From Episyrphus balteatus (taxonomy: Eukaryota; Arthropoda; Insecta; Diptera; Syrphidae), in assembly GCF_945859705.1 (NCBI RefSeq), contig NC_079134.1, positions 10,767,545-10,831,544 of the forward strand: DNA of 64,000 nt, in the 5' to 3' direction. How positions within the stretch are numbered: position 1 is the stretch's first letter; every line of letters starts with the position of its first letter. The notes under the pieces were generated by a model. The model was not told where the DNA came from and did not search any database. It was given only the letters and a program-made list of their open reading frames with translations. Below, in pieces: positions 47,397-58,852 of the stretch. Both the position numbers and the translations under genes were made by a program.

Positions 47397-49618
47397 GAAA
47401 GCCTTTTTTTCTGTATTTAATCTGAAAATAAAATGAACAAAAAACCTTGTTGGGATAAACTTTAATCAACTGATCATACTTTATAGTAGTTTCTGTAACA
47501 TAATTCCATATACACCGGTCACACTAGATTTTATGACGCAATTCAATTGATCCAATGTGATGTTATTTCTTCCGTTTCAGTGTGATTGCTTTTATCGTAA
47601 TAATGAGTAAATTTCTTCAACAAACACCAACCAACCAACCAATCTTCCTCCTATTTTCTGTTGATTCACCACATTTTTAAAAGACCTACTCTAGATAAAA
47701 AACAAACACATGTGTGCAAATTTGTGTTTTTTTTTTGTAAAACACAACATAAAAACAAAAACCCCAATCTATATGAAAATTCTTATAAAATGTTCTCAAT
47801 TTTCACAAACCACACCCTATGGCAACACTTATCCCATCCCTTATTACAAACACACACAGCTTGATTCTCAGAAAATTGTCTTCATTTTTTTTTTGTGTGT
47901 TTTGTTTTTACCACCCTAACCGCCTACACGTGTATATATTTCTATAGCTTTTTTCCTAACCTAGCAACTCGTCGTCGGTCGTCGTCAGTAGAAATAATAA
48001 AAAAAAAATCCATACATACAGCTGGGTCATGCTTCTTCCTCCACTCCTCAAAGCCACCCACTTTTTTTGAATGAAGAATGGGATGCATTAGAGTAGAATG
48101 ATGATAAAGGGTGGCGAAGTGGAAAAAATGTTTATTTTTTTTTTCTTACTCTCCGACTATCAGAGAGATTTCAAAGAATTCAAGTCATGCTATATACACT
48201 TTTTGAAATGCCAACCAAAAAAACCCCCTTAACCCAACTCAGTCCAACTCATCCCCATATCAATTCTTCTTCTTTCTAATCTCAAACCCCTCCCAACCCA
48301 TTACCCAAGTGATGAACCCTTGTTTCATCTGTGGCACTGCTGCCTGCTTTACTTCTGTACGCCAGAGCTCTCGCTCTCCATTGTTATCTATAAATATGTA
48401 CGTCGACTTAAATGGCATCTATTCGTGCCTAGACTTAGGACTGGGGAATGAAATACAATACACCTCGAGACTACTGGCATCGCACAGTTAGAAGTTCCCT
48501 TTGTTGTTGCTAGACACATATCCAATCTAAGAGTATAAAGTATCTCTGACTTTGACTGTATACTCGTTGTAGCATAGCTACCTACTCGGTAGTCATAGTC
48601 TCATAGTACACGAGATATATCGTGCCACCATGCCTTACACTATGCAAAATTGAGTTGAAATAATCAACTTCACTTCCTCCGCTCCAACCCCCTCCTCAAC
48701 CTCTTATTCTCTCTCCAAATTTATAATAAATACATGATGATGGGGTGTGTTTTGAGAGTGTATTTGTGTGTGGATAAGTGGAACGCAACCATTACCATCA
48801 CAACACACAATAGACGACGACTACGACGATGATGAAGAGCAGCAGAGCGAGAGAAGAGAGAACATAGTTTTCGATGGACGACCTTCAAAAAATCAGGTCA
48901 ACATGAAGTGAGGGTGGGCAACATAATGGACATGGGTTTTTGAAGTGGTGTGAGGAGGGGAGAGGGATGGGGTTTTGAGTTTGGGTAGCCCTCACTAAGG
49001 GTTGTTGTTTTTTTTTCCTCATTTTTGTTGGTTTTCTTTTTCCACAAACAGAGGGAGTGAGTGAAGTTTTTCTGCTGCTGCTATGTTTGGGGGGGCTACT
49101 GCTTTCTACTGAAATCGATGTCCTCGATATGTAATCTATATGGCACCCTTACACGTTCGTTTCCATCGAATTTGGGTTGAACGATGATTTATTATGGCAA
49201 GTTGCACTCAGAGAGGGTTTGGGAATAAAATTTTACTGCAGTCGAAAGTTTGCTGCTGCATTCTTCATTGTCTGTTGCCGGATTAAGTTGAAAATGGCAA
49301 ATTGGAATGAGGCAAAAAAGGGGGATGAGATGGGAGATGGGGGTAAATTTATTTTTCCAAAACCTAGACACATGGAGAGAAAAATTGATTACGTCAACAA
49401 GTTCGTTGGTTGGTTGTTATGTATGCGAAAAGCATAGTCGTCATTGCTTTTCTTTCTTCTCAACTCAACCCAGGACAACTCAACACCAAAAAAAACCCCA
49501 CTGGGACCACATGTCGTTGTTGTCAACATCATCACGAATGTCGTCGTTGTCGTATGTGTCGTCTGTCCGGTGGCGGCTAGCATATATTTTTGCAGGTTTT
49601 ATCCTACAAACCTACAAC
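47397..49618. other. non-coding sequence with mixed composition
   Basis: The region 48000-49600 is less AT-rich and has ACGACGACTACGACGATGATG near 48813. Frames such as 49177-49437 and 49307-49636 overlap each other in different phases and lack domains. Confidence 0.45.
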
Positions 49619-49887
49619 AACATGTGTGAGGATTAGAATCAAAACCCATTTTATCCACTTTCAGAGATTTCGAGTAAATCGAGAAAAACAAAATTAGAAA
49701 ATCAAAAAATGTATGGATTTTGCTATTTTCTACATATTTTGTGGTCTGATATCTTAGCCATAAAATACAATTTGGGATTCAAATTTGGCCCACGTATGCA
49801 TTTGAATAATAAGAACAAAACCTCATACCTAAGTCATTTTTTTTGAAAAGTGGATATAATGGGTTTTGATTCTGATCCACACATGTC
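49619..49887. mobile_element. short TIR element (MITE-like)
   Basis: The left end ACATGTGTGAGGATTAGAAT continues CAAAACCCATTTTATCCACT. The right end, reverse-complemented, reads ACATGTGTGGATCAGAATCA and then AAACCCATTATATCCACTTT. Arms are about 43 bp with a few mismatches around about 180 bp of AT-rich interior. It is non-coding. The target duplication is unclear because ACATGT is itself palindromic. Confidence 0.7.
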
Positions 49888-51235
49888 ACCATGGTATAAT
49901 TTTTTTTTTTGTATAATGTTTTTTTTTGGTGTTTTGTATTATTTGATTAAAATTAGGTTTGAGGTGTTGTAACGTGAGTATCGTGTTGTATCGTGTGTTG
50001 TTACATATACACTCACCAAGCAAACCATCTTGTCCTTGTTAGCTTGTTAACTTTTGGCATAAATTTGTAGGGTTTGTTAGAGAACAATTTTTAGAAAATT
50101 ACATATGACGATGATGATTACGAGGAAGGAAGAAACAAACAAAATGAAAAAAAAAAAATAGAAAATAAAAACAAGGCTTATAAAGTGGGCGAGGTTTTTC
50201 TTTCTTTATTCGTGATGTGTGTTTTCTTTTTGATTATACTACATACACTCCAATTTGGTGAGTCTTTTACTTTTATGTTGGATATTTGATTAGAATTAAG
50301 ATTAATGAATTAATTAGGTTTTTTTTTTGTTGTGAAAATTCAAGGATATGTTGAGTTCATCATCATATTTGTGTTGGATATGAAAGTTATTATTCTAACA
50401 GTAGAATAACTACCTACCTAATATTATGAGCTTTTGGGGAAAAAAAAAATAAGGAAATATATTATTAGAGGCTTTTAAGAAGTGATATTAAAGTAGAAGC
50501 GACACGCAACGTAAGAAGTCTTGACTATTATATTTTTATTTTAGTGGTTTTTTTTTGTCTTTTTTATAGCTGTGGATTTTTGCGGATTTGCTGAATATAC
50601 CTATAAGGATTTCTTATTTTAATGGTTTATTTAATCGTTCTACCGTTTAATGACAACAACTTAATTTCACCAAAATAAAAAAATAAAAACAGTATTTTGA
50701 GCCCATTACTTTATATAGATAATTTAGAATTTCAATAATGCAATATGAAAACCTTGGTAATAATAAGTTCCAACTTTTTTTGTTAAGGTTAGGGTTAAGG
50801 GTATCAAAATAGCGTCAATTAAAACGGTTATTGTAGTTCACTGACCGGCAATTGTTTGATTATAAAAAATTACTCATACGTTCCCCCTGAAAGAAATATC
50901 CTTCAACCATATGGATTCTTCAGGAGTTTTTAAATCTCACTTTTCTATGATTAATCTATTATAAAGACTATCATAAAAATTGAGATTTAAATAAATTCGG
51001 TAGGTATAAATAATTCATTATACAGAATTTCATTAATGAAATTTGGTATACGATATTTTTCTAGTATCTTTGGATTCTTTAAGCAGTTAGAAGAGTTGTT
51101 TGAAATTATTTTTTTTTTTTTATATTTTTTACTTTTAAATTTTTAAGCAACCCTATGCCTTGATAGGGTATCGCTAATTAGCCTAGTGCAAACTTTTACC
51201 TTAGGTACAACCTTTAGGAAAATATACATATACAT
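49888..51235. other. AT-rich non-coding sequence
   Basis: Homopolymers and unique sequence. No gene or repeat recognised. Confidence 0.5.
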
Positions 51236-52074
51236 TAGACTGATTCAAAAAAATTTTTTTTTTCTTTTGTTCAAAGCATTGTTGAAAATATTGTTGGAAA
51301 TGACGACAAAAAAATACTGTAAAAGTTTCAGCCCTTAATGTTAACATTTAGTACCGCCGCATCGCAATTTTCTATTTCCCATACGATTTGTATGGGAAAG
51401 ATTGTGTATTTGTGTTTAGAATTTTGTATCTTTTTAATGGTTCATCAAAAAGGCTAGATTTAATCATTTTCTTGTAAAAAATTGAACGCTCTACAAGATT
51501 GCATTTATGAAATTAAAAAAAAACGGACGCGAAAATTTAATTAAAATAATTTTTAGTTGAAAAAATGAATAATTCGAATTTATTGAAGAAATCTAATATG
51601 ATAGTTTTAGGGGTTTGTGAGTTATATAAAAGGATCTGTGAAACCAAAACACAACATAGAATACAAATATTCGAAAATGTTGAAAAATTTTTTGAAAAAC
51701 ATAATAATTTCGTCAAAAAATCGGAAAAAAAATGAGAAAAAAGTACTTTTTATATTTTAAAGTTGAATAACTTCGAAACGCGGGGGTAAATCAAAAAAAT
51801 TAATAAGAGCTTTTTTGTAGAGCGGACAATTTTATAAAAGAAAATGATTTTGTCAAGCCTTTTGGATGAACCATTAAAAAGATACAAAATTCTAAACACA
51901 AATACACAATCTTTCCCATACAAATCGTATGGGAAATAGAAAATTGCGATGCGGCGGTACTAAATGTTAACATTAAGGGCTGAAACTTTTACAGTATTTT
52001 TTTTTCGTCATTTCCAACAATATTTTCAACAATGCTTTGAACAAAAAAAAAAAAATTTTTTTTGAATCAGTCTA
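51236..52074. mobile_element. foldback element, TTAGACTGATTC ends
   Basis: Ends TAGACTGATTCAAAAAAA are inverted and bounded by TA at 51236-51237 and 52073-52074. Arms of about 300-350 bp pair closely in their outer 240 bp, including GTACCGCCGCATCGCAATTT and the small palindrome CCCATACGATTTGTATGGG, and then diverge towards the centre. It has no coding frame. It shares AATTGAACGCTCTACAA (51480-51496) and a similar terminus with the element at 34546-35892. Confidence 0.85.
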
Positions 52075-52695
52075 ATATACATACATAACTCACAACTGAT
52101 ATAACGATGAGGATAAGTCGTTTTATGGCGTTATCTTCTGTTATTATTAAAATAGTATTTTGGAAATTCTTTCTTAAAGTAAAAGATTTAAATTGTTACA
52201 AATTTTTCCAAATTTGAGAAGCGTTACACAGTTTTATTATTCTGATACAGAATATTCAAACACAAATGTATGGCGTATACGCAACATTTTTTGTAATACA
52301 ATGAAATTTTCGTAGTAGGTACAAAATACAGTGGAAAAATAATGCTTACAAACTTTCTGCTAATTTGTTCACAACAAGTATTGATCCCTTTAAAAAAGAA
52401 TAACTTATATACTACATAATTAAAAACTCTGATAAAAACTAGAAAAATTTTCAAAATTTGTTTAAAGATCCAAAACTTATTTTTTTCGAAATTTTATTTT
52501 TGGCTTATATTCACAAAAAGTTTCTTTGAAATCGAATAAGCAGTTTTGGCAGGTACTTTTAATAATGATTTTCAAAAAAAAAATTTTTTCATTAAAAGAT
52601 AGACCTTGTCTTTAAACTTACATTTGAATTTTTTAAACAAGATCGTTGGAGCCATTTTCGAGAAATTTAAACTTTACTAAAATCGGTATATGACA
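52075..52695. other. non-coding spacer
   Basis: AT-rich. TATGGCGTATACGCA at 52269-52283 is a dispersed motif. No gene seen. Confidence 0.45.
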
Positions 52696-54209
52696 CACGG
52701 TGGTCTTAAAAACGCGGCAGGTTTTATGAAAATGGATCTCAAAAGTAATGATGCAGATTTGTTCGAAATGACCTCAGGATTCCAAATTTGTAAGTTTCAA
52801 AATCGTACCTGATCCCTTTTTTGAGTTACAGGCATTATACATATATATACATTTGACTTGCAATGGAAAAAAAATTAAACAAAAGCACATTATATTGTCC
52901 TATACCTTTTTGGAAAGCTTAAATGTACTCCTTGAATATGATGTTTAGTTGAAGTTGATTAAGTTAATAGTTTTTGAGAAATTTAATTTTAAAGTTATTA
53001 TTTTAGGAAAAAAATAATTTTTTTTTCTTTTAGTTTATTTTATTCTATTGTTTTTAATAAAGGGTGAAATTTTTTTACACAAATCAATGCTCTCATTGAT
53101 TTTAAGTCAAAAACAAAAAATCGCATGTTTAAAAGTATCCTAGTTTTTGAGATTTAAGAAAAATGTATCTTTTCTCCATTTTTTTTAGCTTTTTTTAAAT
53201 TTTTGTTTCAAATAAAAAAAATTTAGCCTCAATAAAATGGAAAAAAGGTCACTGTAACACGCTGCTGATCAGGACGTCTTCTTTTTTTTTAAATTAACGC
53301 GAAAAGTCAACGTGGATTCATGAAAAATGGCTCTCACGATGAACATCGAGAAGAGGTTTTGTGGTCCCTGAGGACCTTAGCTGTCCTGAAATCTATGTAA
53401 TGTGGGATATTTTTCTGTTATACGTAACATTATAACTCTTACATTTCAAAAATAGTTCTGAAATATTCAGAACGTAATAAAAATAACTTTCAAATGTATA
53501 AAAATTAAAAAAAAAAAAATACAAAACTCTGAAAATGGCAAAAAAAAAAACAATTTAAAAAAAAAAACACCAAAAATGAACAAAAAATCTCAAAAAAGGA
53601 GCCAAAATACCACTTCGTTCTTGGGGTTGATTCTGAGTCACACTAAGTGTGATTCGAACTTACAAATCTGTTGATTAAATAACCATTATACAAATTTTTC
53701 CTTAGGAACAAATAAATCAAATATAAAAGTGTTTATCTTTTCTTTCCATTTTTGAAAAACTAGAATAGTTTCTTGCATCTATTTTTAAGGATTTGACTAA
53801 GAACTAAATAGAATATTCAATTTTGAAAAAAAACTTGTACCTTGTAATTCAAAGGTTAAAAAAATTAACATAAATACAAAAATTATTATTTTTTTTAAAT
53901 TTTGACTTTGAAATTAAATTTCTCAAAAACTATTTACTCAATAAACATCAAATAAACATCAAATTCAAAGAGTATATTCAAGCTTTCCAAAAAGTTATAG
54001 GACATTATAATGTGCTTTTGTTTTGTTTAATTTTTTTTTTCCATTGCAAGTCAAATGTATATATGTATAATGCCTGTAACTCAAAAAAGGGATCAGGTAC
54101 GATTTTGAAACTTACAAATTTGGAATCCTGAGATCATTTCTCACAAATCTGCATCATTACTTTTGGGATCCATTTTTATAAAACCTGTCGCGTTTTCAAG
54201 ACCACCGTG
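52696..54209. mobile_element. 1.5-kb foldback element, Transib-like CACGGTGGTC ends
   Basis: The left end CACGGTGGTCTTAAAAACGC begins at 52696. The right end, reverse-complemented, is CACGGTGGTCTTGAAAACGC, finishing at 54209. Arms pair for about 420 bp and contain TTTTGAGTTACAGGCATTAT and TTGACTTGCAATGGAAAAAA. GACA flanks both ends (52692-52695 and 54210-54213). The CACGGTGG start recalls the heptamer-like termini of Transib transposons, but those normally make 5-bp GC-rich duplications, so this assignment is tentative. A spacer of about 680 bp (53115-53800) has no transposase frame. Confidence 0.75.
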
Positions 54210-55603
54210 GACAAGTACCGTTATTTTTGGTCCAAAAAAATTAATTCCAAAAACTCTGGAGAGTCACCAAATAACGCTACATACCAGGTTTGACATCAAT
54301 CGGTTCATCCGTTTAGGCTTGAGCTTATGTATTACAAAGACGACTATCATATTTTCCGGGGTGCAGAGTTTTTAACAACTTTAATATCTTGGATCAATTA
54401 ATACTATTACTAGGTTGACTTCCGAAAGAGACAGCAATAACTTTTCTACCATATCGATTACAGAAACTTCTTCTCAAGAATAAATAGGTACACTTGTAAT
54501 GACAAAAAATATTATCCAATATCTTGTTGCTTACAAAAAGAGTTATTAACACCTAGTTGTTAAACTTTTCTTCTCCTTTCATTCTAATAAATATTTAAAT
54601 AGCCTTTTAAATGCAGTTTTGGAAGCTCCGGGGCTATCCGACATAATATACTCTAAATAACTTATAATAGAAGTTAAAATTCAAAAAGAAAACTAAAAAA
54701 CGCATCATTCATGCCAACTTTTTAAATATTCTTTAGCTCTTGGCAACATGTTGCTACAAAGTACCTACTCAATTCCAAAACTATCTCTAACTACCTATAT
54801 CCTTTTCTCTCTATGATATGTTGTTGAAATAAATGTTTTAAATTTTATATAATATTAAATATTTAAAAATAATACACATTTCAAAGCAATTAAATATTTA
54901 TTCAAATATTTAACTCTTTTTATACCTATACTAAAAAAAAAGGTACATAGTTGCCGGGCTTTTTGTGTTTGTCACTCATCAGCATTTACCTTTAAAATTT
55001 TAAAAACATAAATTTTAAATGAATGTTGTGTATTATATTTTGTTGTCTATATAAAATAGAAGAGAAAATCTACCAACTACTACCTCTAACAACAAAATGC
55101 CCAAAGGATATTCAATCCCTCGTCACTTATACTCAAACTGACTTTGCTTTTTGCTTAACTTCCGTAAAACGTCAACATTTTCACTTTTGAATATTTAATG
55201 AATTATAATTTGACAAACTTTACACTTCAATTAGAGCAATAATTTTAAATGCATGCAGCAGCAGTAGCATGAAGAAGCAGTGACAAAGTGACAGCAGCAG
55301 CAAACATACACACAAACACACATATAAATTTGTATAAACTACATAGTTAAGTCATAGATTTTGGATAGATACACATGAGAAATTCTCTTGCTCCTGCTCT
55401 GCTCCTATAATGCTTCTATAGTGCTGTTAATGGTGCTCATCTGGAATTCCGTTGAAAATCACTTCTGTCTAAAATGTAATCTAACAATATGCGGCAGTAG
55501 CATGTTGTAGTTGTATCACTGAACAGTGCCACTGGCACAGCAGTCAGTTCAACTACTACGAGGCACGACCTACTGCCACTCCTAAAAAAAAATCCTTCAA
55601 TAC
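54210..55603. other. non-coding sequence, nothing recognised
   Basis: AT-rich. GCAGCAGCAGTAGCATGAAG near 55256 is a CAG-rich tract. A 70-codon frame at 54163-54375 begins in the transposon arm and is not supported. Confidence 0.45.
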
Positions 55604-55648
55604 CTCTCTCTATCTCTCTTTCGTTGCTCTCTCTCTTTCTCTCTTTGA
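55604..55648 (+). repeat. CT-rich microsatellite
   Basis: TCTCTCTCTATCTCTCTTTC-type tract. Confidence 0.8.
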
Positions 55649-57334
55649 ATTGTCTATATCTCTTTGTCTACCTTATATGTATGTCGTCTCTCGTTAAAAT
55701 TGCAGACAATGAAATTAAAGTTCGCCTCCGAAAATGCTAACCAACCAACCTATATACCCAAAAAGGTGTCCGTCCCGTCTGTCGGACGCGACTTAACGTC
55801 GCCATCGTGCGTCGTCATGAAAAACGACGATGTGCCAATGGCGTCGTTGGTCTATCGGTCTACCAACCACCCCCCGAGGCCAACCCCAACTCTGATGGCA
55901 GACCGACAGATGACGGGACACAAATTCCATTATATCAGTCCGACATGGTTTCCATTTCGCCTGGCTCTCCTCCAGTCAATGCGTAGAAAGCACACAAACC
56001 ATCATACATTCGAGTCAGTCCGACTAACAGACCGACCGTCAGACCGGTTCGAACTCGGGCTCTGCTTGGCTTGGTTTTTGGTGCTGGCTGGATGAGCCCA
56101 TAGGGTGGTGGTAATGTTGTGTATATCTATGTGAAGCTGAAGCAGTCCGCAGACGCTCCAAAAATGTATACTCGCAGCACATACAGACATGGAGAGACAT
56201 ACATATAATATATAAAGAGAAACAGTAGTTTGCGTGACCGCCATCGATCAACGACAATAACAAAAGCCGCCCTGGAGCGAAATGGGGTGGTTTTTGTGGC
56301 AACAACGTTATATTCGCAGTAATTTCGCTCGCGCCCCACGCCATGGGAAATAATGTTGATGCAGGTTTGGGAGCGAGTCCATGGTGGTGGCATATGGCGG
56401 CCTGACAATTACGTTTACGTATATTATATAGTATACCCCCGGATGTGTGTCAGAGTTGGTGCCGCATGATTCTGCCGACAACGACGCCGCCGTCGGGTGG
56501 TTTTAATGGGTGATGAGGTGGAGGAGAGGTAGTGGCAGTGGTAAAAGTCGCGCCTGAGGGTTGGAATTTTGAACACGACGAGAACGGAGATGAGGAAGAC
56601 ATGAGAAAAGTTTGTTAAAGCCCGCCGCTGCCACACCTCGCCCCGACGACGACGACGACATGTTATGTAAAAATTGGGTGGCGGCGTTCGAAATGCTTGT
56701 TAACTTTGTCTTTGTGTATGTGCTTATGTGTGCTGTGATTTTGCCGGATGTAAGAGTCCTCGCTCCTGAATATATGTTAGTGTGATGGCGGTTGTTTGGT
56801 TTTTGCTTCTTCTTCCTTCTTTCTACCTTTTGTGTCCTTTCTAACTCGTCGTGTAGTTGTTTTTGTTGTCAGCTAACACTTTATGTATGTGTGTGTACAT
56901 GAGACGCTCAAATTATAGTCTTCCTTCCGACACCACCCATAAAAATGTTGCGACGACCGACGACCCATTTTTGGTCCTTGGGTTTTGTTGTTTTGGTTAG
57001 GTTTCGTTTTTTTTCTTTGGTTCTTCCTTTTTTTTATGTTTGAATTATTTATACACTTGGGAGAGATTTTTTGTGTGTTCGTTCGTTTCAAAGTAAACAC
57101 AGACATACACATATACAAATATAAAATAATATGTAATAGATGGGAAATTGGAATATAGAGCAGGTGTAGAGTTGCCATCAGGAGGAGACAACAAAAAAAA
57201 AAGGTGGTGAGTGCTGTGTAATTTAATGTGAAAAGTTTTTGTTTTTGTTTGTGATTTGGTGTCATTTTTCTTAGTTATTGTCACTTTTTTTGGAAAAGAG
57301 AAGGTTCTTGTTTCTTATTTTTATTTATGTAAAA
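55649..57334. other. GC-richer non-coding region
   Basis: The densest CpG/GC patch of the window (GACGACGACGACGACATG near 56644, CCGACAACGACGCCGCCGTC near 56475). A plus-strand frame of 143 codons at 55664-56095 and minus-strand frames of 80-130 codons (56002-56244, 56039-56344, 56873-57265) overlap. None has a recognisable domain, and GC-richer DNA keeps frames open by chance. The 143-codon frame follows a TTAAAATTGCAG that could be a 3' splice site, so an exon cannot be excluded, only left unsupported. Confidence 0.4.
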
Positions 57335-57339
57335 AATTC

Positions 57340-57410
57340 ACAACCGGAGGCAAGAAAGACATTCAAAGGTGGGGTACCTCAGGGAACTGCAGGATGTACT
57401 ATCTTTGTTT
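57340..57410 (+). pseudogene. non-LTR reverse transcriptase motif fragment
   Basis: Codons from 57356 read KTFKGGVPQG, matching the (R/K)xFKGGVPQGGVLSPLLF block of LINE reverse transcriptases. After a short disruption (two to four bases out of register) the text GTACTATCTTTGTTTTTT matches the VLSPLLF part. No further RT motif was found on either side. It is an old isolated fragment, weaker evidence than the copy at 30086-30620. Confidence 0.5.
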
Positions 57411-57534
57411 TTTAAACTGAAAATGAGCTTTAAACAAAAAATAAAATGTGTGAGAAGGCATTCCAACTACTCCTCTTCTTCTTCGAATCGTTAACCAACG
57501 AGTTTTAAGGAACAAAGAACAGGGGGTATATCAG

Positions 57535-57838
57535 TTTTGACTAGGAAAGAGTAATTTCTATTCGATATATCAGTTTCTGCTGAACTAATTATTATCAGCT
57601 GTTATTTCTGCTGAACTTATAAACTGGAAAATTCTGCTTAATTTGCCAGTACCGGTTGTGATTTATCAGCCTTTACTGCACTTATCAGTATTGTCTGAAA
57701 TGTACCAGTTTCTACTGAATTTACTAATTCCTACTGAGGTTTCTCAATCATCGCTGGATTTACCAGTTCATGCTGCGATTTACACATTTTTCCTGTACTT
57801 ACATATTTTTGCTGAACTTAGCAGTGTCGATCTGTTTT
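57535..57838 (+). repeat. degenerate 21-22 bp minisatellite D
   Basis: About 13 diverged units around TTTACCAGTTTCTGCTGAAC, for example TATCAGTTTCTGCTGAACTA, TTATCAGTATTGTCTGAAAT, TACCAGTTTCTACTGAATTT and TTTACCAGTTCATGCTGCGA. The 65-codon frame through it is repeat translation. Confidence 0.7.
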
Positions 57839-58784
57839 AAAAAAAGATAACTTTCAGAGCCTAGCCGTTTCAGCTTTTAAAATAAAATTATCGCTGAACA
57901 ATCAATTTGGCTTTTAAAAACTTTACAGGTGTTTCTATAGCTTTTATAAAGCCTTATAGAAGCAAAGAAGTTAATAGTTGTGGAACCAAGAGTTACCAGA
58001 AGCAGTCATAGTTTTTTCTGATTTTTTACATCTATTGCATGTTTTCCCGTGTTTGTTCTCGAAAGTTACTTTCCTAATTACCTTTCTGCGACTACATTGA
58101 TTACTTTCGGAACGAAACAAGAAAGTTGCCACCTGTTTTTTTCAGATCTTGTCTACTCTTCCCTCGTTGCCAGTAACCATATTAATTCCTAAGGATTCAC
58201 CACGGCACGGGTGTTGTATGCTATTAATCAATTTTTTTGTTGAATTCTTTGCAACCAGTGGCTGATTTATTAAAACTATTGCAAGAGGTCAACCTTATGC
58301 TTCGTTCCACAAAAAAGTTTTCCGTACCGCCAGGGGGCGTATTATTTTTTGGCCATTCAACTCGAGGTCACTGGTTCACAAGAACTAACACCAAACTTAA
58401 TTTATGCTGCCATTGACCATAATGCTTTTTTGTTGTAGTCTGCTGATTGTTATTGATCAAGCAGAGCGTTTATCTCCTGTTTTCCAGATTTCTGTTTACT
58501 TTTTCTATGCCGCCATGTGGCGTATTAGCTTCCGGGGATTTACCAAAGTGTTTCACTGCTGTTTCCTGTGCTACCAGAGTGCTTTTTAATTGCTTCTGAA
58601 TCCTCAGAGTTATTGCGTTGGACTACGAAGCGATAGGTCTGCGTTCATATCCCACCCTTCACTCACAATCTAAGAAGTGTACTGCATTTTTCCCACCCAG
58701 AGTCACATAATAATTTTCTAAAAATCTTTCCAGTATTCCCTAGACCCGACCTTTTATTTATTTCAAAAAATTCGATTTTTTTAT
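57839..58784. other. non-coding sequence, nothing firmly recognised
   Basis: Mixed composition. GCCAGGGGGCGTATTA near 58329 and GCCATGTGGCGTATTA near 58512 are similar phrases about 183 bp apart, perhaps an old duplication. A tRNA-like phrase at 58608-58664 was judged too weak to call. Confidence 0.4.
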
Positions 58785-58852
58785 AATTGTTCCTATAAAG
58801 CTTCTATAATGCTTCTATAACACTTCTATAATGCTCATATAAAGCTTCTTTT
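58785..58852 (+). repeat. short tandem repeat around CTTCTATAATG
   Basis: CCTATAAAGCTTCTATAATG, then CTTCTATAACA, CTTCTATAATG, CTCATATAAAG: about six units of 11 bp. Confidence 0.75.

Noticed and set aside
53355..53385. Minus-strand GTCCTCAGGGA as another reverse transcriptase VPQG block
   Set aside because: The frame reads GPQG with no surrounding RT-like residues, inside a foldback spacer. Judged chance.
55664..56095. 143-codon plus-strand frame in the GC-richer region
   Set aside because: No domain, signal peptide or family resemblance seen, and overlapping minus-strand frames of similar length exist. An exon cannot be excluded, but nothing supports it beyond openness and a TTGCAG upstream.
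58608..58664. tRNA-like phrase GGACTACGAAGCG followed by GCGTTCATATCCC
   Set aside because: B box imperfect, A box unclear and arms do not pair. Possibly a very old SINE fragment.
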